From Dichetophora obliterata (taxonomy: Eukaryota; Arthropoda; Insecta; Diptera; Sciomyzidae): a stretch of DNA of 64,000 bases. A program made the position numbers and the translations under genes. Shown in pieces: positions 21,961 through 33,050 of the stretch. The stretch covers positions 98,071,462 through 98,135,461 of the forward strand of contig OY986437.1 of NCBI GenBank assembly GCA_963920525.1, read 5' to 3'. The notes under the pieces were generated by a model. It had not been told where the DNA came from and did not search any database. It worked only from the letters and a program-made list of their open reading frames with translations. The number at the start of each line of letters is the position of its first letter. Positions within the stretch are counted from its first letter, which is position 1.

Positions 21961-22694
21961 CAGGCGCGGATCCATGGGGGCTGAGGCCACCCAGATGCTT
22001 AAATTAATTTTTTAAATAAATACTCGCAGTTACCCGCGGCTTTGTCAGCAGTTCGAGTCATTTCAGCATTTATATTTTTGGAAAGAAAGAACGAAAAGCT
22101 TAAAATTGTAAAAATAGTAAGTTGTTCATAAATAAATGTGTGCTATAAAATATTAAAATATAAATAAGCAAATTATTTTTTAAGGTCTTTCTTTTTCATA
22201 AAAACAAAAGTTATTTTGTTCAAAATGTTATGAAGGTGTTTGATTTTTTCGGTTGGCTCTTAAATTTCGATAACGTTGAGTATTTCTGCCATATTCGGAT
22301 GTGACGTTGGCATTTTTCTTTAATTGAATTGAAGAAAAAAATATTAAATACCTACAGTCATTCAGCTCATGTAGTCAGTGTTTCCAAATAACCAATGTTA
22401 ATCCTTCTTTCAATGTGATCGATGCACTAGCTCCTACGTGGTAAAATTATAAAAAATCTCGCAACACAAATTTCTATTGATTTGTTTTTTCAATTAGTTA
22501 TTATTTCAATTCACTTACATAAAATTTAGCATACAAAAAACAAAAACGAAAATGGCACAAAATCGGCTAAATGGCTTAGCGCTATCAAACATTCACAAAT
22601 AAATTGATATTAACCCAGAGGAAATCGCTGAAATTTTTTGTAAATTAAAAAATCGACGAATGAGTAACGCGAATTGGGATGTTGAAGATCCATA
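21961..22694 (+). pseudogene. hAT transposase relic, C-terminal end
   Basis: A hAT-like terminus CAGGCGCGGATCCATGGGGG begins at about 21961. Near the other side, 22552-22694 encodes QNRLNGLALSNIHK, a stop, then IDINPEEIAEIFCKLKNRRM. That is the typical C-terminal end of a hAT transposase after the dimerisation domain (a RLNGLALxNIH motif). The bulk of the transposase is missing between them. No opposite terminal repeat was found; the copy runs into 22700-23000. Confidence 0.65.
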
Positions 22695-22849
22695 AGAATT
22701 TAAGTGCGTGAAGATAAATTCGTCGATACGACGCTAACTAAGCGAAGACTCAAACCAATACTTTTGATCCGCAAAAAGTTAAAATCGTAATTTTTGCTAA
22801 GTAGTGAAATTGCGAAGTAGCTAAATTGTGGGAGAAAATTTCCTCCAAA

Positions 22850-22995
22850 ATTAAATTCGTTCTTTTTGCACAGTATGAATTTAATTTTTGGGAGTAAATG
22901 CAATTCGTTCTTTTTGAAAAGTACGAATTTAACTTTTGGGAGGAACTTAAATTCGTTCTAATTGCAAAGTACGAGTTAAACTTTTGAATTGAGTT
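22850..22995. repeat. Minisatellite, about 52-bp unit, three copies
   Basis: A unit beginning AAATTCGTTCTTTTTGCACAG and ending near TTTTGGGAG is repeated about three times with substitutions. On the minus strand it gives the repeated peptide QKLNSY(F/C)A(I/K)RTN, so the open frame at 22750-23172 is a by-product. Confidence 0.85.
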
Positions 22996-23138
22996 TAGCT
23001 TTTGGCACAATTTTGAGTGCACAATTAAGACTTTTGCCATATATATTTTTTTAAAAGTAGTGAAACTGGCGTTTATGGTACTAAGTTTCAATGCGAAAAT
23101 TCTTGAAATCTGAGCAAAGAATGTTTTTGAAATGCATA

Positions 23139-24230
23139 TCATCGGACAGGTGATAAAAACCGCTTTTGACATGAAGTGAAAGTTTTAGATACATCGTTTA
23201 TGAACAAAATAAACAAAAGAGGGCCTAAGTGGCTCCCTTGCGGAACTCCCGATTTTACATCTACTGCTTTTGAAAATGATTGATCGATCTTAACTACCAA
23301 TTTCCTACTTGACAAGTATGAGCCTAACCATCTCAAAAAATTACAGTGAGATCCCATTTGACGAAGTTTAGATAACAGAGTCTTATGGTTTAGACTTTCA
23401 AACGCTTTTACAGTCAGTATATAAAACATCGATTTGCGATCCTTTTTCAACAGCGTTTATGCAAAAATTAGAAAATAAAGCTAAATTAGTGCTTGTGAAT
23501 CTTCCATTAAAAAAACCATGTTTCTGGATTGCAATATGGTTTTTAACTGTGTTAAATAAGTGTTTATTTACAATTTTATACAGAACATTTGGTATAACCG
23601 ATAGCTTAATGATCGGTCTGTAATTTTCAACTTCATGTTTTTGACCAGACTTGAAAATCGGAGAGATATAAGCTGTTTTCCACTCTTCAAGAAAAACTCC
23701 ATTTGAAAGAGATTTATTAAAAATGATGAGCGCATTTTTTCAAAAACAAGGGAGGAAGCAAATCAAACCCGGCTCCTTTATTCGAATCAAGTGTCCTGAG
23801 AGTATTATATACTTCATCTTCTGATATTACTAAGTAGCCAATATTAGTAACTTGCTCCAACTGTCAAAAACTGATCCGAAGAATATTGCAAGCAATTCGC
23901 AAATATCTTGTATATTATTTGCTTCACTTTCCGCATGCTTCATTAATTTTGGAAAACCTACATTTTTACGCTTAGAGTTAAGAAATACCCAAAAACATTT
24001 CGGGTTTGACCTTATATTAGTCTCTATAGAACTAATATATTTTTTATATAAGAAATTCGAGAAAAAATCAAATTCTTTTCTGCAGAGAATAAAAACTGCT
24101 TTATCTTTGGGTAGATTAGTTTTTTGAAATTCTTATGAGCTTTGGTCCTCAAGTTTTTGTGATGAATTAAGCTGCGGTTACACCAAGGCAGGTTAAATTT
24201 GCGCTTTCGTTTTTTTTTTATAGGCACATA
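23139..24230 (-). pseudogene. CR1-like LINE fragment
   Basis: Minus strand, 5' to 3': the linker before RT (LPWCNRSLIHHKNLRTKAHK, 24190-24130), frameshifted RT N-terminal region at 23850-23500 (IAIQKHGFF-like, reading toward SLNHKTLLSKLRQMG), then RT motif KSGVPQGSHLGPLLFILFIND (about 23215). The frame breaks before the YADD block and no 3' end is recognisable; sequence below 23139 is unrelated repeat. The AFD-type block reads KAFESLNHK. Dead 5'- and 3'-truncated copy. Confidence 0.85.
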
Positions 24231-24439
24231 TTACATTAGTAAGTACTGTGGGTACAAACTATACACCTTGCGGTGAATAGCCGAATTATATCTACCACAA
24301 GTTCCTTCAAATTTAACCTCATACGTTTGGCTGGCTCAATATATATTTAAGTACAACGACTTTTTCATAAAACATCGATACTTGAGAATAAAAAAAAAAT
24401 CAAAGTTTTTACTTTTGATGCAAATATCATCAGTGTGTT

Positions 24440-25070
24440 ATTGATTCGGAGCAATGTTTAGCGATATTCAACTGTAATTGTAACGAATTTTTCCTTAAAA
24501 AATGAAAAAGATGAAACATGGCTCTATCACTGCACTCCAGAGTACAATCGACAGTCAGCGATTGTCAACTGAATCCAAGGCGTGGAAAAACGCAACAGTC
24601 AGCTGGCAAGTTTATGGACTCTCTATTCTGGGATGCGCATGGTATAATATACATTTATTATCTTGAAAAAGGCCAGACCATCAACAGCAATTAGTAAACG
24701 GTGCTGTTGGATCGTTTGAAAGATGAAATCACGAAAAAATTGCTCCATTTGAAGAAGAAAAAAGTACTGTTTCATTAAGACAATGGTGTGTGAAAGAATG
24801 AAAACGATGGCACAATTGCATGAATTAGGCTACGAAATACTTCCCCATCCACCTTATTCTCCTGATCTGGCCCCAATGACTTTTTCTTTTTGCAAACTCT
24901 AATGAAGCCCTAATGAAGAAGTAATCGCAGAATCTGAGTCCTATTTTGAGGCTAAAGAAAAATCGTACATTTCATAACAATCGACAAATTTCATAACACC
25001 TATAATCGTTGTATCGCCCTTGAAAGCAACTATGTTGAATAATAAAATAGAACTTAATCAAAAATATGTG
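24440..25070 (+). pseudogene. Mariner transposase relic
   Basis: Catalytic half of a mariner DDD transposase. Visible blocks: KDETWLYHCTPE (first Asp, about 24505), SAGKFMDSLFWDAHGIIYI (24600), LDRLKDEITKKLLHLKKKK (24705), VSLRQWCVKE where the second Asp block (expected HQDNA) is mutated (24770), then MAQLHELGYEILPHPPYSPDLAP (24805; third Asp in SPDLAP), NEEVIAESESYFEAKEKSYIS and YNRCIALESNYVE before a stop near 25040. One or two indels and the damaged second Asp block mean it is inactive. The N-terminal DNA-binding domain is missing. Confidence 0.9.
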
Positions 25071-25074
25071 TTTT

Positions 25075-26143
25075 ACTATGTAAGCCTACTGGCTTTTCAG
25101 CCCATCTGTTATAACTATGGGGCAACGATATATCTTTTCACTTTAACATAGGACAATTTTTTAAGATAAAACAACTAAAAGGTGTATTACTTTTGATTTG
25201 GTTGTTTTTTAGCCTAATTCTCCTTGATTTTTAATTTTAACTAAAGACCTTATGGACATTTTTCTAAGGCGATGAACTAAAATTAAAGTTAAGATTTAAA
25301 TTTTCAATCTGTTTTCTTGCTCTTAAGGCCTATTAACTTAATAATAATGGTTTTTACGACACAACTTATCAAAATAACTAAACTTTTGCGAAGAACTTAT
25401 TAAATAAAGTTGCATTATTGTTCTATCCACGTGTTTTCACCTATATTTTTTTCCTAACGTACAACGCTGCTGGCAGTTTTTCATTAACAGACTGTTTCAT
25501 CTTTATCCCAAACTGTGTTAACTTCTCTTATATCTATCCCTTTTTTCCTAGTTTAAACTTTTTACCTTTAACATTTTTTTTTTTTTGTACTCAACACAAT
25601 AATGTTTGCATGTTTTTGAGAATTTTATTTAGCCTCAAGTGGTTTTTGCAAAATTTTAAAGCAGTCCGTACGATTTGCAGAAAACAATTTTAGCCAGATT
25701 GCACACAATGCACTGGATTATTTTTTTTCCACGAAAACTCTTACGCGAATTGTAGCGGTTTGCAAAAGTTCCAACATATTAAGTGTATTTTATAGGGTTT
25801 TAAAACTATTTTGCTTTATAAAGTGAACTGTTTTCGAATAGTTTGTTATGAGTTGAATCGATTTTAAGCAAAAACAAAAAACAGTAGCAAATTTTCATCG
25901 TGTACTCATATATTAGTGTTTATAGCCATGGATTTATTTCTCTATCATTTTATTCTACCTACATAATTCATAGCCGTATTTAGTATCAGCTTAAGCATGA
26001 ACTAAGCTTTAACTACAAACTTAATCATTCATAGCCTATTTAGTATTGATTTATCTGCTTAGTGCTAACTAAAAATTTAGTCACAGCTTAAGTCCTTACT
26101 AAGTCTGTATTAAAGTTTCATTAACTTCAAAGACATTCATAAG
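25075..26143. other. Unassigned interval before the 26-kb LTR element
   Basis: AT-rich, no domain in any frame. 25965-26120 repeats the words TTCATAGCC, TATTTAGTAT and TAAGC(T/A)TGAACTAAG/CTTAGTGCTAACT in both directions. This is a degenerate local repeat and the target region of the LTR insertion. Confidence 0.4.
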
Positions 26144-26147
26144 ACGC

Positions 26148-26395
26148 TGTAGTGTCTTAATTTGTATTCTCAACTCTAATACATTAATTATTATTTCCTG
26201 TTTTTATTTATATCATGCACTTGTTTTAAAGTACTTTAATGATCATTATTTAAATTTTATAAAATTTGAGTTTCAATTTTGAATTTTGTAGTTTATAATT
26301 TTTCAGTATGAATTTTTTCTTGAACAGAAAACAACTATTGCTTATAATTTATCAATAAACTCCAAAATAATAATCTAAGATGCCTGATTTCTAAA
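26148..26395 (+). repeat. 5' LTR of the 26-kb element
   Basis: 248 bp from TGTAGTGTCTTAATTTG to CCTGATTTCTAAA. The end CTAAA rather than ...CA follows from the ACGC duplication on the other side. Confidence 0.95.
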
Positions 26396-26397
26396 AT

Positions 26398-26412
26398 TGG
26401 CGATCCTGCCAG
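26398..26412 (+). other. Primer binding site of the 26-kb element
   Basis: TGGCGATCCTGCCAG starts 2 bp after the LTR. It shares 14 bases with the primer site of the 15.6-kb element and differs from the tRNA-Trp-type site of the CsRn1-type element at 11048. The tRNA is not assigned. Confidence 0.8.
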
Positions 26413-26834
26413 ACTTATTAAAAAAAACAAAACGCATTATAAAAACTCAAGGATTAAAGAAATCAAGAAATTTAAAATTGGCTTCCAGCCAATCAACGAT
26501 TCCAACAATACACATCGGGCACAACAGCAATAAACCTAGTTAGCTCCCACCAACACAGCAAGAATTACAACCTTATACATAGCTGCTAAATGATTTCTGC
26601 TACATATTTAAAGCGCCCACACCAAGATTTGAGACAAGGATATACTCAACAACTGACGCCAAGGATCAAAATTTCAACAAAAAATAATTATTCATAAGAA
26701 CTTTATTCAGGTATCGACTACACAGTAATCTAAACTAATTTATACACACGTGAATTAATTAAATATTATTGTTTATTATCAATTATTTAAAAACACTTTT
26801 CAATTACGTGTAAATCTTCCCCCCTTTCACAAAA

Positions 26835-27770
26835 ATGTTACCACGTTCCCCGATAGCTAAAACCCAGAATCCCAACCAAACAAATCTACCTCTTATTAAT
26901 TTTACTTCACCCGATTCTGATCCAAACATGACAACCACCAATACACTCTTACAAAATCTTGAAATTGATGCCACTTCTGTCAAATTACCTTCATTTTGGA
27001 CGGACCATCCTGAAGCATGGTTCATCCACACTGAGATACAATTCGCTTCAAAAGGTATTGTACAAGATAATACGAAATATGAACATTTAATTATTTCACT
27101 TCCTCAAGAAGTCATTGTATCCGTACTGGACATTGTCCAAAAACCACCCACAAACAACAAATACGATAATTTAAAAAAATACCTTATCGAACGAAATTCC
27201 CTAAGTGAACAGAGAAAACTAGATAAATTGCTATCTGACTCTGATATCGGAGACCGTAAGCCCTCAGAGTTTTATAGATCATTGATCTTATTAGCCGGTT
27301 CAAGTATTGATTCAGATCTTATTAAAAAACTCTGGCTCAGAAAATTACCCAAAAGCTTGAATATTGCACTAACTGGGTCAAATGCGTCCGATTTAAATGA
27401 ACTCGTTACTTTAGCCGATAAAATATGGGAAGTGTCAAACAAAAATGAAATATATGCATTTAACCCATACTCACCTACTGAAAATGAAAATAATTTAAAA
27501 TTAGACAATATAGTTGAAAATTTAGTTAAAATCACTAATGCAATGTGTGAAAGCTTAAATAAATTATCTACTGATATAAGTGCTATAAAACGTTCTATTG
27601 AAGATCGAGAATCGCGTCCTCGCTATAGACAAAGCTACAGCAGAAGCCCTTTTCGAAATAGGTCGAAATCACGAAATTGGCCTTGCAGATTTCATTATCG
27701 TTTTGGAAGTAAAGCACGTAATTGTGAACAACCATGTTCATATGTACCAAATCAATCACAGGAAAACTAA
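26835..27770 (+). CDS. Gag polyprotein (CsRn1 type)
   Basis: 311 residues; structural protein forming the virus-like particle. The N-terminal core begins [18 protein letters not shown] (about residues 52-69) and continues with [15 protein letters not shown] and [18 protein letters not shown], the arrangement of Ty3/Gypsy Gag capsids. A basic Arg/Ser stretch ([19 protein letters not shown]) precedes C284-x2-H287-x9-C297-x3-C301, a CHCC finger found instead of the usual CCHC knuckle. The ATG at 26835 is preceded by CACAAAA. It overlaps pol by 37 bp; pol lies in the -1 frame, so Pol is likely made by -1 frameshifting. No lesions. Confidence 0.95.
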   Translation: MLPRSPIAKTQNPNQTNLPLINFTSPDSDPNMTTTNTLLQNLEIDATSVKLPSFWTDHPEAWFIHTEIQFASKGIVQDNTKYEHLIISLPQEVIVSVLDIVQKPPTNNKYDNLKKYLIERNSLSEQRKLDKLLSDSDIGDRKPSEFYRSLILLAGSSIDSDLIKKLWLRKLPKSLNIALTGSNASDLNELVTLADKIWEVSNKNEIYAFNPYSPTENENNLKLDNIVENLVKITNAMCESLNKLSTDISAIKRSIEDRESRPRYRQSYSRSPFRNRSKSRNWPCRFHYRFGSKARNCEQPCSYVPNQSQEN

Positions 27771-30700
27771 ACCCTCCCATTATTTCGGCGGCAGATAATG
27801 GGACTCAAAATTCTAAAACATGTCGCCTATTCGTGTATGACAAAGACAACATGATGAAGTTCTTAATTGATAGCGGTGCCGAAATTTCCGTTTTACCTTG
27901 CTCTAAATTCAAAAGTAACAAAAGAAATACTGACTTATTCCTTACAGCTGCAAATGGAAGCACGATAAAAACTTTCGGAAAACAAAACCTTAAAGTTAAC
28001 CTTGGACTTCGACGAGATTTTTCATTTATCTTCACATTAGCTGACATTTCTAAACCTATAATAGGCGCCGATTTTATATCAAAATATGGATTACTTATAG
28101 ATTTAAAAAATAAACTGTTAATAGATCCACTTACAAACTTATCAGCAAGTACCATTTCCCAGGTTTGTAAAATTTCTTTACCAAAATTATTTTCTGTTGA
28201 TAACAAGTACACTCAAATTATAAAACGATATCCTTCATTGATATCAGAAGCAGATTATAATGAAACCGTCAAACATTCAACGGTACATCGTATATTAACT
28301 AACGGTCAACTTCCTTTCGCAAAACCTCGTCGCCTCGATCCCTTAAAATTCAAAATTGCAAAGTCGGAATTTGAATTTTTGGTGAAGTCAGGAATATGTC
28401 GCCCATCTCATTCGCATGCGGCATCACCTTTACATTTAGTAGCCAAAAAAGAACCGAACGATTGGCGCCCATGCGGTGATTACCGCAGACTGAATATTAT
28501 AACTATTCCAGACAGGTATCCTCTACCTCACATCCATGATATTAACATTGATTTACGGGACAAACACGTATTTTCCAAAATCGACTTAGTACGTGCATAT
28601 CATCAAATTCCCATGGCACCGGAAGATATACATAAAACAGCGATAACAACCCCCTTTGGACTTTTTGAATTCGTAAGAATGCCTTTCGGTCTGCGGAATG
28701 CAGCGCAAACATTTCAGCGGTTCATTAATGAAGTGTTTTCTGGCATTGAATTTGTGTTTGTTTACCTGGACGACATCTTAGTTGCAAGCAAAAATGAAGA
28801 TGAACATATAAAACATCTAACCATTATTTTCGAAAAGTTGTCCGAATTCGGCTTGAATATCAAACCGAGTAAATGTGTCTTTGGCGTGTCTCAAATAAAT
28901 TTCCTTAGTTATAACATTTCACATAATGGAATTAAACCTTCAGAAGAAAAAGTTACAGCTATTCGGAACTTTGAACGACCCAAAACAGTTAAACAGTTAC
29001 AAAAATTTGTAGGCATGGTCAACTATTACCATCGATACATCCCAAAACTTGCTGAATTTCTCTGTTCTATTCATTCAATGTTAACTTCTTCATTAAAAAA
29101 TAAAGACAAATACCTTAATTGGTCAGCAGAAGCAAATGATTCTTTTTTGAAAGTTAAAGAGAGTTTTGCAACGAGAACTCTATTAAATCATTTTAATAAA
29201 AATGCGAAACTCTCGTTAGCCGTTGACGCATCAATATATGCTATAGGAGCCGTTTTACAACAACAATTTAATAACTACGAAGAACCTTTAGCTTTCTTTT
29301 CAAAAAAACTAAGTAAAGCCGAATCTAAATATAGCGCGTTTGATCGCGAGCTGTTGGCTATTTATTCGGCTATAAAACACTTCAAACATTTTCTTGAAGG
29401 AAGAGTTTTTACAGTATATACAGATCATAAACCATTGACATATGTTTTAAATTCAAAAGTAGACCGGAGCCCACGGCAAACCAGACATTTGGAGTACATT
29501 TCTCAATTCACGCATGACATAAAACATATATCTGGAAAATTAAATGTTGTTGCGGATACGCTTTCTAGAACACCAGAACTATTTGCTTTAGATAAAACAG
29601 AATTTAACTTACAAAATTTATATATTGAACAACAGAAAGACCCATTTTTACGACGTATTCTTCAACTAAAAGATAGTACATATAAATTGGAAAAAGTTGA
29701 TATACCATCTTTGAACATAAGCATTTGGTGTGATAAATCACAAAAAAATTTAAGACCATATATACCTGTAAGTCTTCAGAAGTGTGCATTTGAAAATTTA
29801 CATAATATTTTCCATCCTGGCAAGCGGGCATCACGACGATTGATAACTACAAGATACTTTTGGCCCTCGATGAACAAATTAATTAATAATTGGTCACAAT
29901 CTTGTATAGCTTGCCAAAAGGCAAAGGTAGTAAGGCATACAAAGTCCCCTATCACAAAAATTAGTATTCCAAAAGGTAGGTTTGAGCATGTGCACATTGA
30001 CATTGTTGGTCCCCTTCCACCATCAAACGATTTCCGTTACATATTGACTATTATTGACAGGAACACTCGATGGCCAGAAGCTTTTCCGTTAAAGGATGTA
30101 ACAGCGAAAACCATAGCCCAGAAATTTTTTAATGAATATGTTTGCAGATTCGGTGTTCCTTCGCAACTAACAAGTGACCGAGGATGTCAGTTTACTTCGC
30201 GGATATTCAGAGAATTAACAAGACAACTTGGATGCCATCAAATAACAACTTGTGCATACCACCCCAGGCTAATGGCATGATTGAGCGTTTTCACAGACAG
30301 TTGAAAGCTTCAATTTTAGCCAATGGTAATTCAGTAAACTGGTCACAAGAATTACCTATCATTCTCTTAGGCTTACGGTCGGTTTTTAAAGAAGATATTA
30401 AAGCAACTGCAGCAGAGATGGTCTATGGTCAAAATTTACGACTTCCAAGTCAATTAGTTGTTAGTCCTGTTTCAAATTTTAGTCCCACAGAATTCATTTC
30501 AAAAATACAAGACTATTTTGGTAAAGTTCGATCAAGTATTTCACATCATCAAAATTCAACTAAAATTTTCGTACCCAAAAATCTTAATCATTGTAAATAT
30601 GTTTTTGTGAGGTCGGATATCATAAAGAAAGGATTACAGTGTCCATATGATGGCCCATACGAAGTAATTGAAAGAATGCCAAAATATTTCAAGATTAACA

Positions 30701-30852
30701 TTCATAACACTAATAAAAATATTTCAATCGATAGACTTAAACCAGCCTTTGTGGAAGAACAAAATAATCATAAATATACTTCCAATATAAGACACAAACG
30801 AGTTACGTTCAATTTAAGTGATCTACAATTTTGTAAAGGGGGGGTGATGTAG
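27734..30852 (+). CDS. Pol polyprotein with one frameshift in integrase
   Basis: Protease [13 protein letters not shown] (residues 43-55), reverse transcriptase ([12 protein letters not shown] near 243; YLDDILVAS near 343-351, catalytic DD intact), RNase H ([15 protein letters not shown] near 496; YTDHKPLTY near 562), integrase zinc finger (HNIFHPG near 689; SCIACQKAK near 722) and catalytic core ([10 protein letters not shown] near 752; TSDRGCQF near 813). The first frame ends at 30280 just after CAYHP because a C run at 30262-30265 is one base short. The continuing frame to 30852 holds the Glu block [14 protein letters not shown] and a C-terminal domain ending KGGVM. The terminating TAG lies inside the 3' LTR. 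The frame starts inside gag without needing its own Met. Confidence 0.94.
30834..30847 (+). other. Polypurine tract of the 26-kb element
   Basis: AAAGGGGGGGTGA lies directly before the 3' LTR. It is the plus-strand primer and also encodes the last Lys-Gly-Gly-Val of Pol. Confidence 0.85.
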
Positions 30853-31100
30853 TGTCTTAATTTGTATTCTCAACTCTAATACATTAATTATTATTTCCTG
30901 TTTTTATTTATATCATGCACTTGTTTTAAAGTACTTTAATGATCATTATTTAAATTTTATAAAATTTGTTAAGAGTTTCAATTTTGAATTTTGTAGTTTA
31001 TAATTTTTCAGTATGAATTTTTTCTTGAACAGAAAACAACTATTGCTTATAATTTATCAATAAACTCCAAAATAATAATCTAAGATGCCTGATTTCTAAA
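30848..31100 (+). repeat. 3' LTR of the 26-kb element
   Basis: 253 bp, the same as the 5' LTR except for five extra bases after TATAAAATTTG. The element's terminal codon ends at 30852, so pol runs into the LTR. Confidence 0.95.
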
Positions 31101-32123
31101 ACGCAACAAAAAAAGCGAAAGAGCCAATTCAACGCGATTATAGAATTTTAGGCGATTTTTAGATTTTGGACGACCACGACTTAGTGAGACAAACTAAAAA
31201 TTACAATTATGCGAACTTGCCAGAGCTATGCACTTTATGTTTTTTTGGGAATTATCACAAACAGCTACAATAAAATGTGAACAAATGACAAATAGGAATG
31301 CCTTTCTGTCATTGGCGTCGGAAGCGGGGGGCCAAGGGGGGCAGTCGCCCCCCACTTTTTTAGCTAGATAAAAAATTTAAAAGGAAAACTTCAAAAGTTA
31401 TTCAAAATATCAGTTTTTTTTAGAACGATAATATTTTTGTAATATATATTTTCCTCTTCTTACTCTCTTCTTCATAAGCATGCTTTCGGATAACCATTTT
31501 CTTTCTCTGTGCTTGCAAAAAGATAGAACAAAATGTAGAGTTTCTACTGCAAACCCACCACTTCAGTTTAAAAGCACCCTTAAGTATGTAGCTTAATGCT
31601 TGTTAATTTTGCAACTCTGGTAAGAAAAAATTTGACATGTTCTTAGGGGCTTTCCATATTGGAAGACATGTTGTACGATAAGTTAGATGGAAAACTAATG
31701 GGACTATTTGATTGAGCGTTCGAACGATCCAACTTGTAAAGCAACATCATAAATTGCAAGCTCTCAAGCAGAACACATCCGGCTAATAGCTAAGCAACTT
31801 TTAGACGCCCTAACAATTGAGCAGTAATTTTACATAATTGTACAATATTGTACAATCGGCAGAAAAAAACCAAAAATTTCGACTATCGTTTTAGCTTACG
31901 TATGGTACTACATGTTGTACAATCTGCCATGTTGGTCCAATGTTTTGGACCATGCGAAAGCCCCTACTGTGAATTAGCTGATGAAAATCCACCTCGACGC
32001 TTTAAAGAAACATCAAATCCGGTTCCTTCAGTACAGTTGCCATTATATGATCGGCTACGAAAAGATTATTTCGAAAGTTTAGATCTTCCCTCAAATGAGA
32101 TAACGGCTAGATTCGATCAAACA

Positions 32124-32267
32124 GGTTGATATTTTACTTTTTTTTATTTTTGCAAGTTTACACCAGCTTCACTCAACCGACTCACTTTGATTTAACATTC
32201 GGTGAGTCGGTTGAGTGAAGCTAGTGTAAACTGGCACATTGTAAATCTTATTGTACATTTAAACAGA
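32124..32267 (+). other. Putative intron in the hAT transposase, carrying a hairpin
   Basis: It starts ACAG|GTTGAT and ends TTTAAACAG|ATCTTG. Removing it keeps the hAT frame (ARFDQT then DLDTLESLENF), which supports splicing. The donor is not an ideal consensus. It contains the hairpin at 32155-32232. Confidence 0.65.
32155..32232 (+). repeat. 31-bp-arm hairpin inside the hAT intron
   Basis: Arms of 31 nt (AGTTTACACCAGCTTCACTC... and its inverse) pair with one mismatch (C opposite A) around a 16-nt loop, 78 nt in all. It could be a tiny MITE, or a transcript hairpin resembling a miRNA precursor. The sequence alone does not decide. Confidence 0.9.
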
Positions 32268-33050
32268 TCTTGACACTCTGGAATCGTTGGAAAATTTTGT
32301 AGTCGAAGCCTTCAACGGAAAAGTGCCTTCTGAACAAGATCTAAAAACAAAACTAGATCTTTATGCAGTTGACTTTTTTGCAGATGAAATTGCTGAAGCA
32401 ATTGCCTGGCCAAACACCTTGAAATTGTAGTGGCATTGTATCCCAATTTGCGAAAAATTCGGATACTGTAAAAAAACTATTAAATGAAGTTGAAAAACTT
32501 ATGTGCCTGCATCAGCAGCTTCATCTGAGCGTTCTTTTAGTGCACTAAGACGACTTAAAACGTATCTTCGAGCAACTATGACACAGAAACGACTCACTCA
32601 TGCGGCACTTATACACATTCACAAAGATAAAACCGGAGAATTGAATTCGATGGAGGTGGTGAAAGAGTTTGTTTCTCGCAAGGACAGAAAGAAACATTTT
32701 GGAATAATTGAAATTGATATAACTTTTTGTACCTTATTGCATTTAAACCATGTAAAGATATACCTAGTCTTGCTTTATAAAAGCAACCATTATATCTTAT
32801 ATTTTCATATTACCATATGAAAGATCTTTTAAAGAATGATCTCTAATATTAAAATTGGAAGAACTTTTAAAAATAATGAAATTTTAATATGTTTTATATA
32901 TTTTTATATTTTTTTTATTTTAAACTAAAATAAAAAATTTGTTTATTCACATTCATGTTTCTTTGAAGACATTTTGGTGAACTTTTTTTTGCACCACCAT
33001 TTGTACTGCCCCCCCAGATGAAATTAGCTTCCGACGCGCTTGCTTTCTGT

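Larger units (their letters stand above)
26144..31104 (+). mobile_element. Nearly intact Ty3/Gypsy element, CsRn1 type
   Basis: A 4-bp duplication ACGC at 26144-26147 and 31101-31104 brackets LTRs at 26148-26395 and 30848-31100. Between them lie primer site, Gag with a C-x2-H-x9-C-x3-C motif, Pol in the -1 frame (protease, RT, RNase H, integrase) and a polypurine tract. The LTRs appear identical apart from a 5-bp indel (TTAAG), so insertion was recent. The only ORF lesion I see is one missing base at 30262-30265. The CHCC Gag motif is the known mark of the CsRn1 branch. Confidence 0.96.
31848..32820 (+). pseudogene. hAT transposase fragment with an intron
   Basis: First coding block, to 32123: FGPCESPYCELADENPPRR, then PLYDRLRKDYFESLDLP and ITARFDQT. 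A GT-AG intron at 32124-32267 separates it from DLDTLESLENFVVEAFNGK and FFADEIAEAIAWPN (32268-32425); joining the blocks restores the frame through codon AC-A|GAT. A stop and a deletion follow near 32430. The final block 32503-32820 begins PASAASSERSFSALRRLKTY, the conserved hAT dimerisation domain (SERSFSALRRLKT), and ends with LTHAALIHIHKD. The N-terminal zinc finger and most of the catalytic domain are absent. The type resembles ZMYM1-like hAT transposases. Inactive. Confidence 0.85.
31302..33050 (+). mobile_element. hAT transposon with 8-bp target duplication
   Basis: The duplication CTTTCTGT sits at 31302-31309 and 33043-33050. The element is 31310-33042, with termini CATTGGCGTCGGAAGC and (complement) CAAGCGCGTCGGAAGC, followed on both sides by long G/C runs. 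Its coding region is partial (see 31848-32820). Matching 8-bp duplication, termini and hAT dimerisation domain together make this assignment firm. Confidence 0.95.

Noticed and set aside
22750..23172. 140-codon minus-strand ORF with repeated QKLNSYF
   Set aside because: Caused by the 52-bp minisatellite; no start context or domain.
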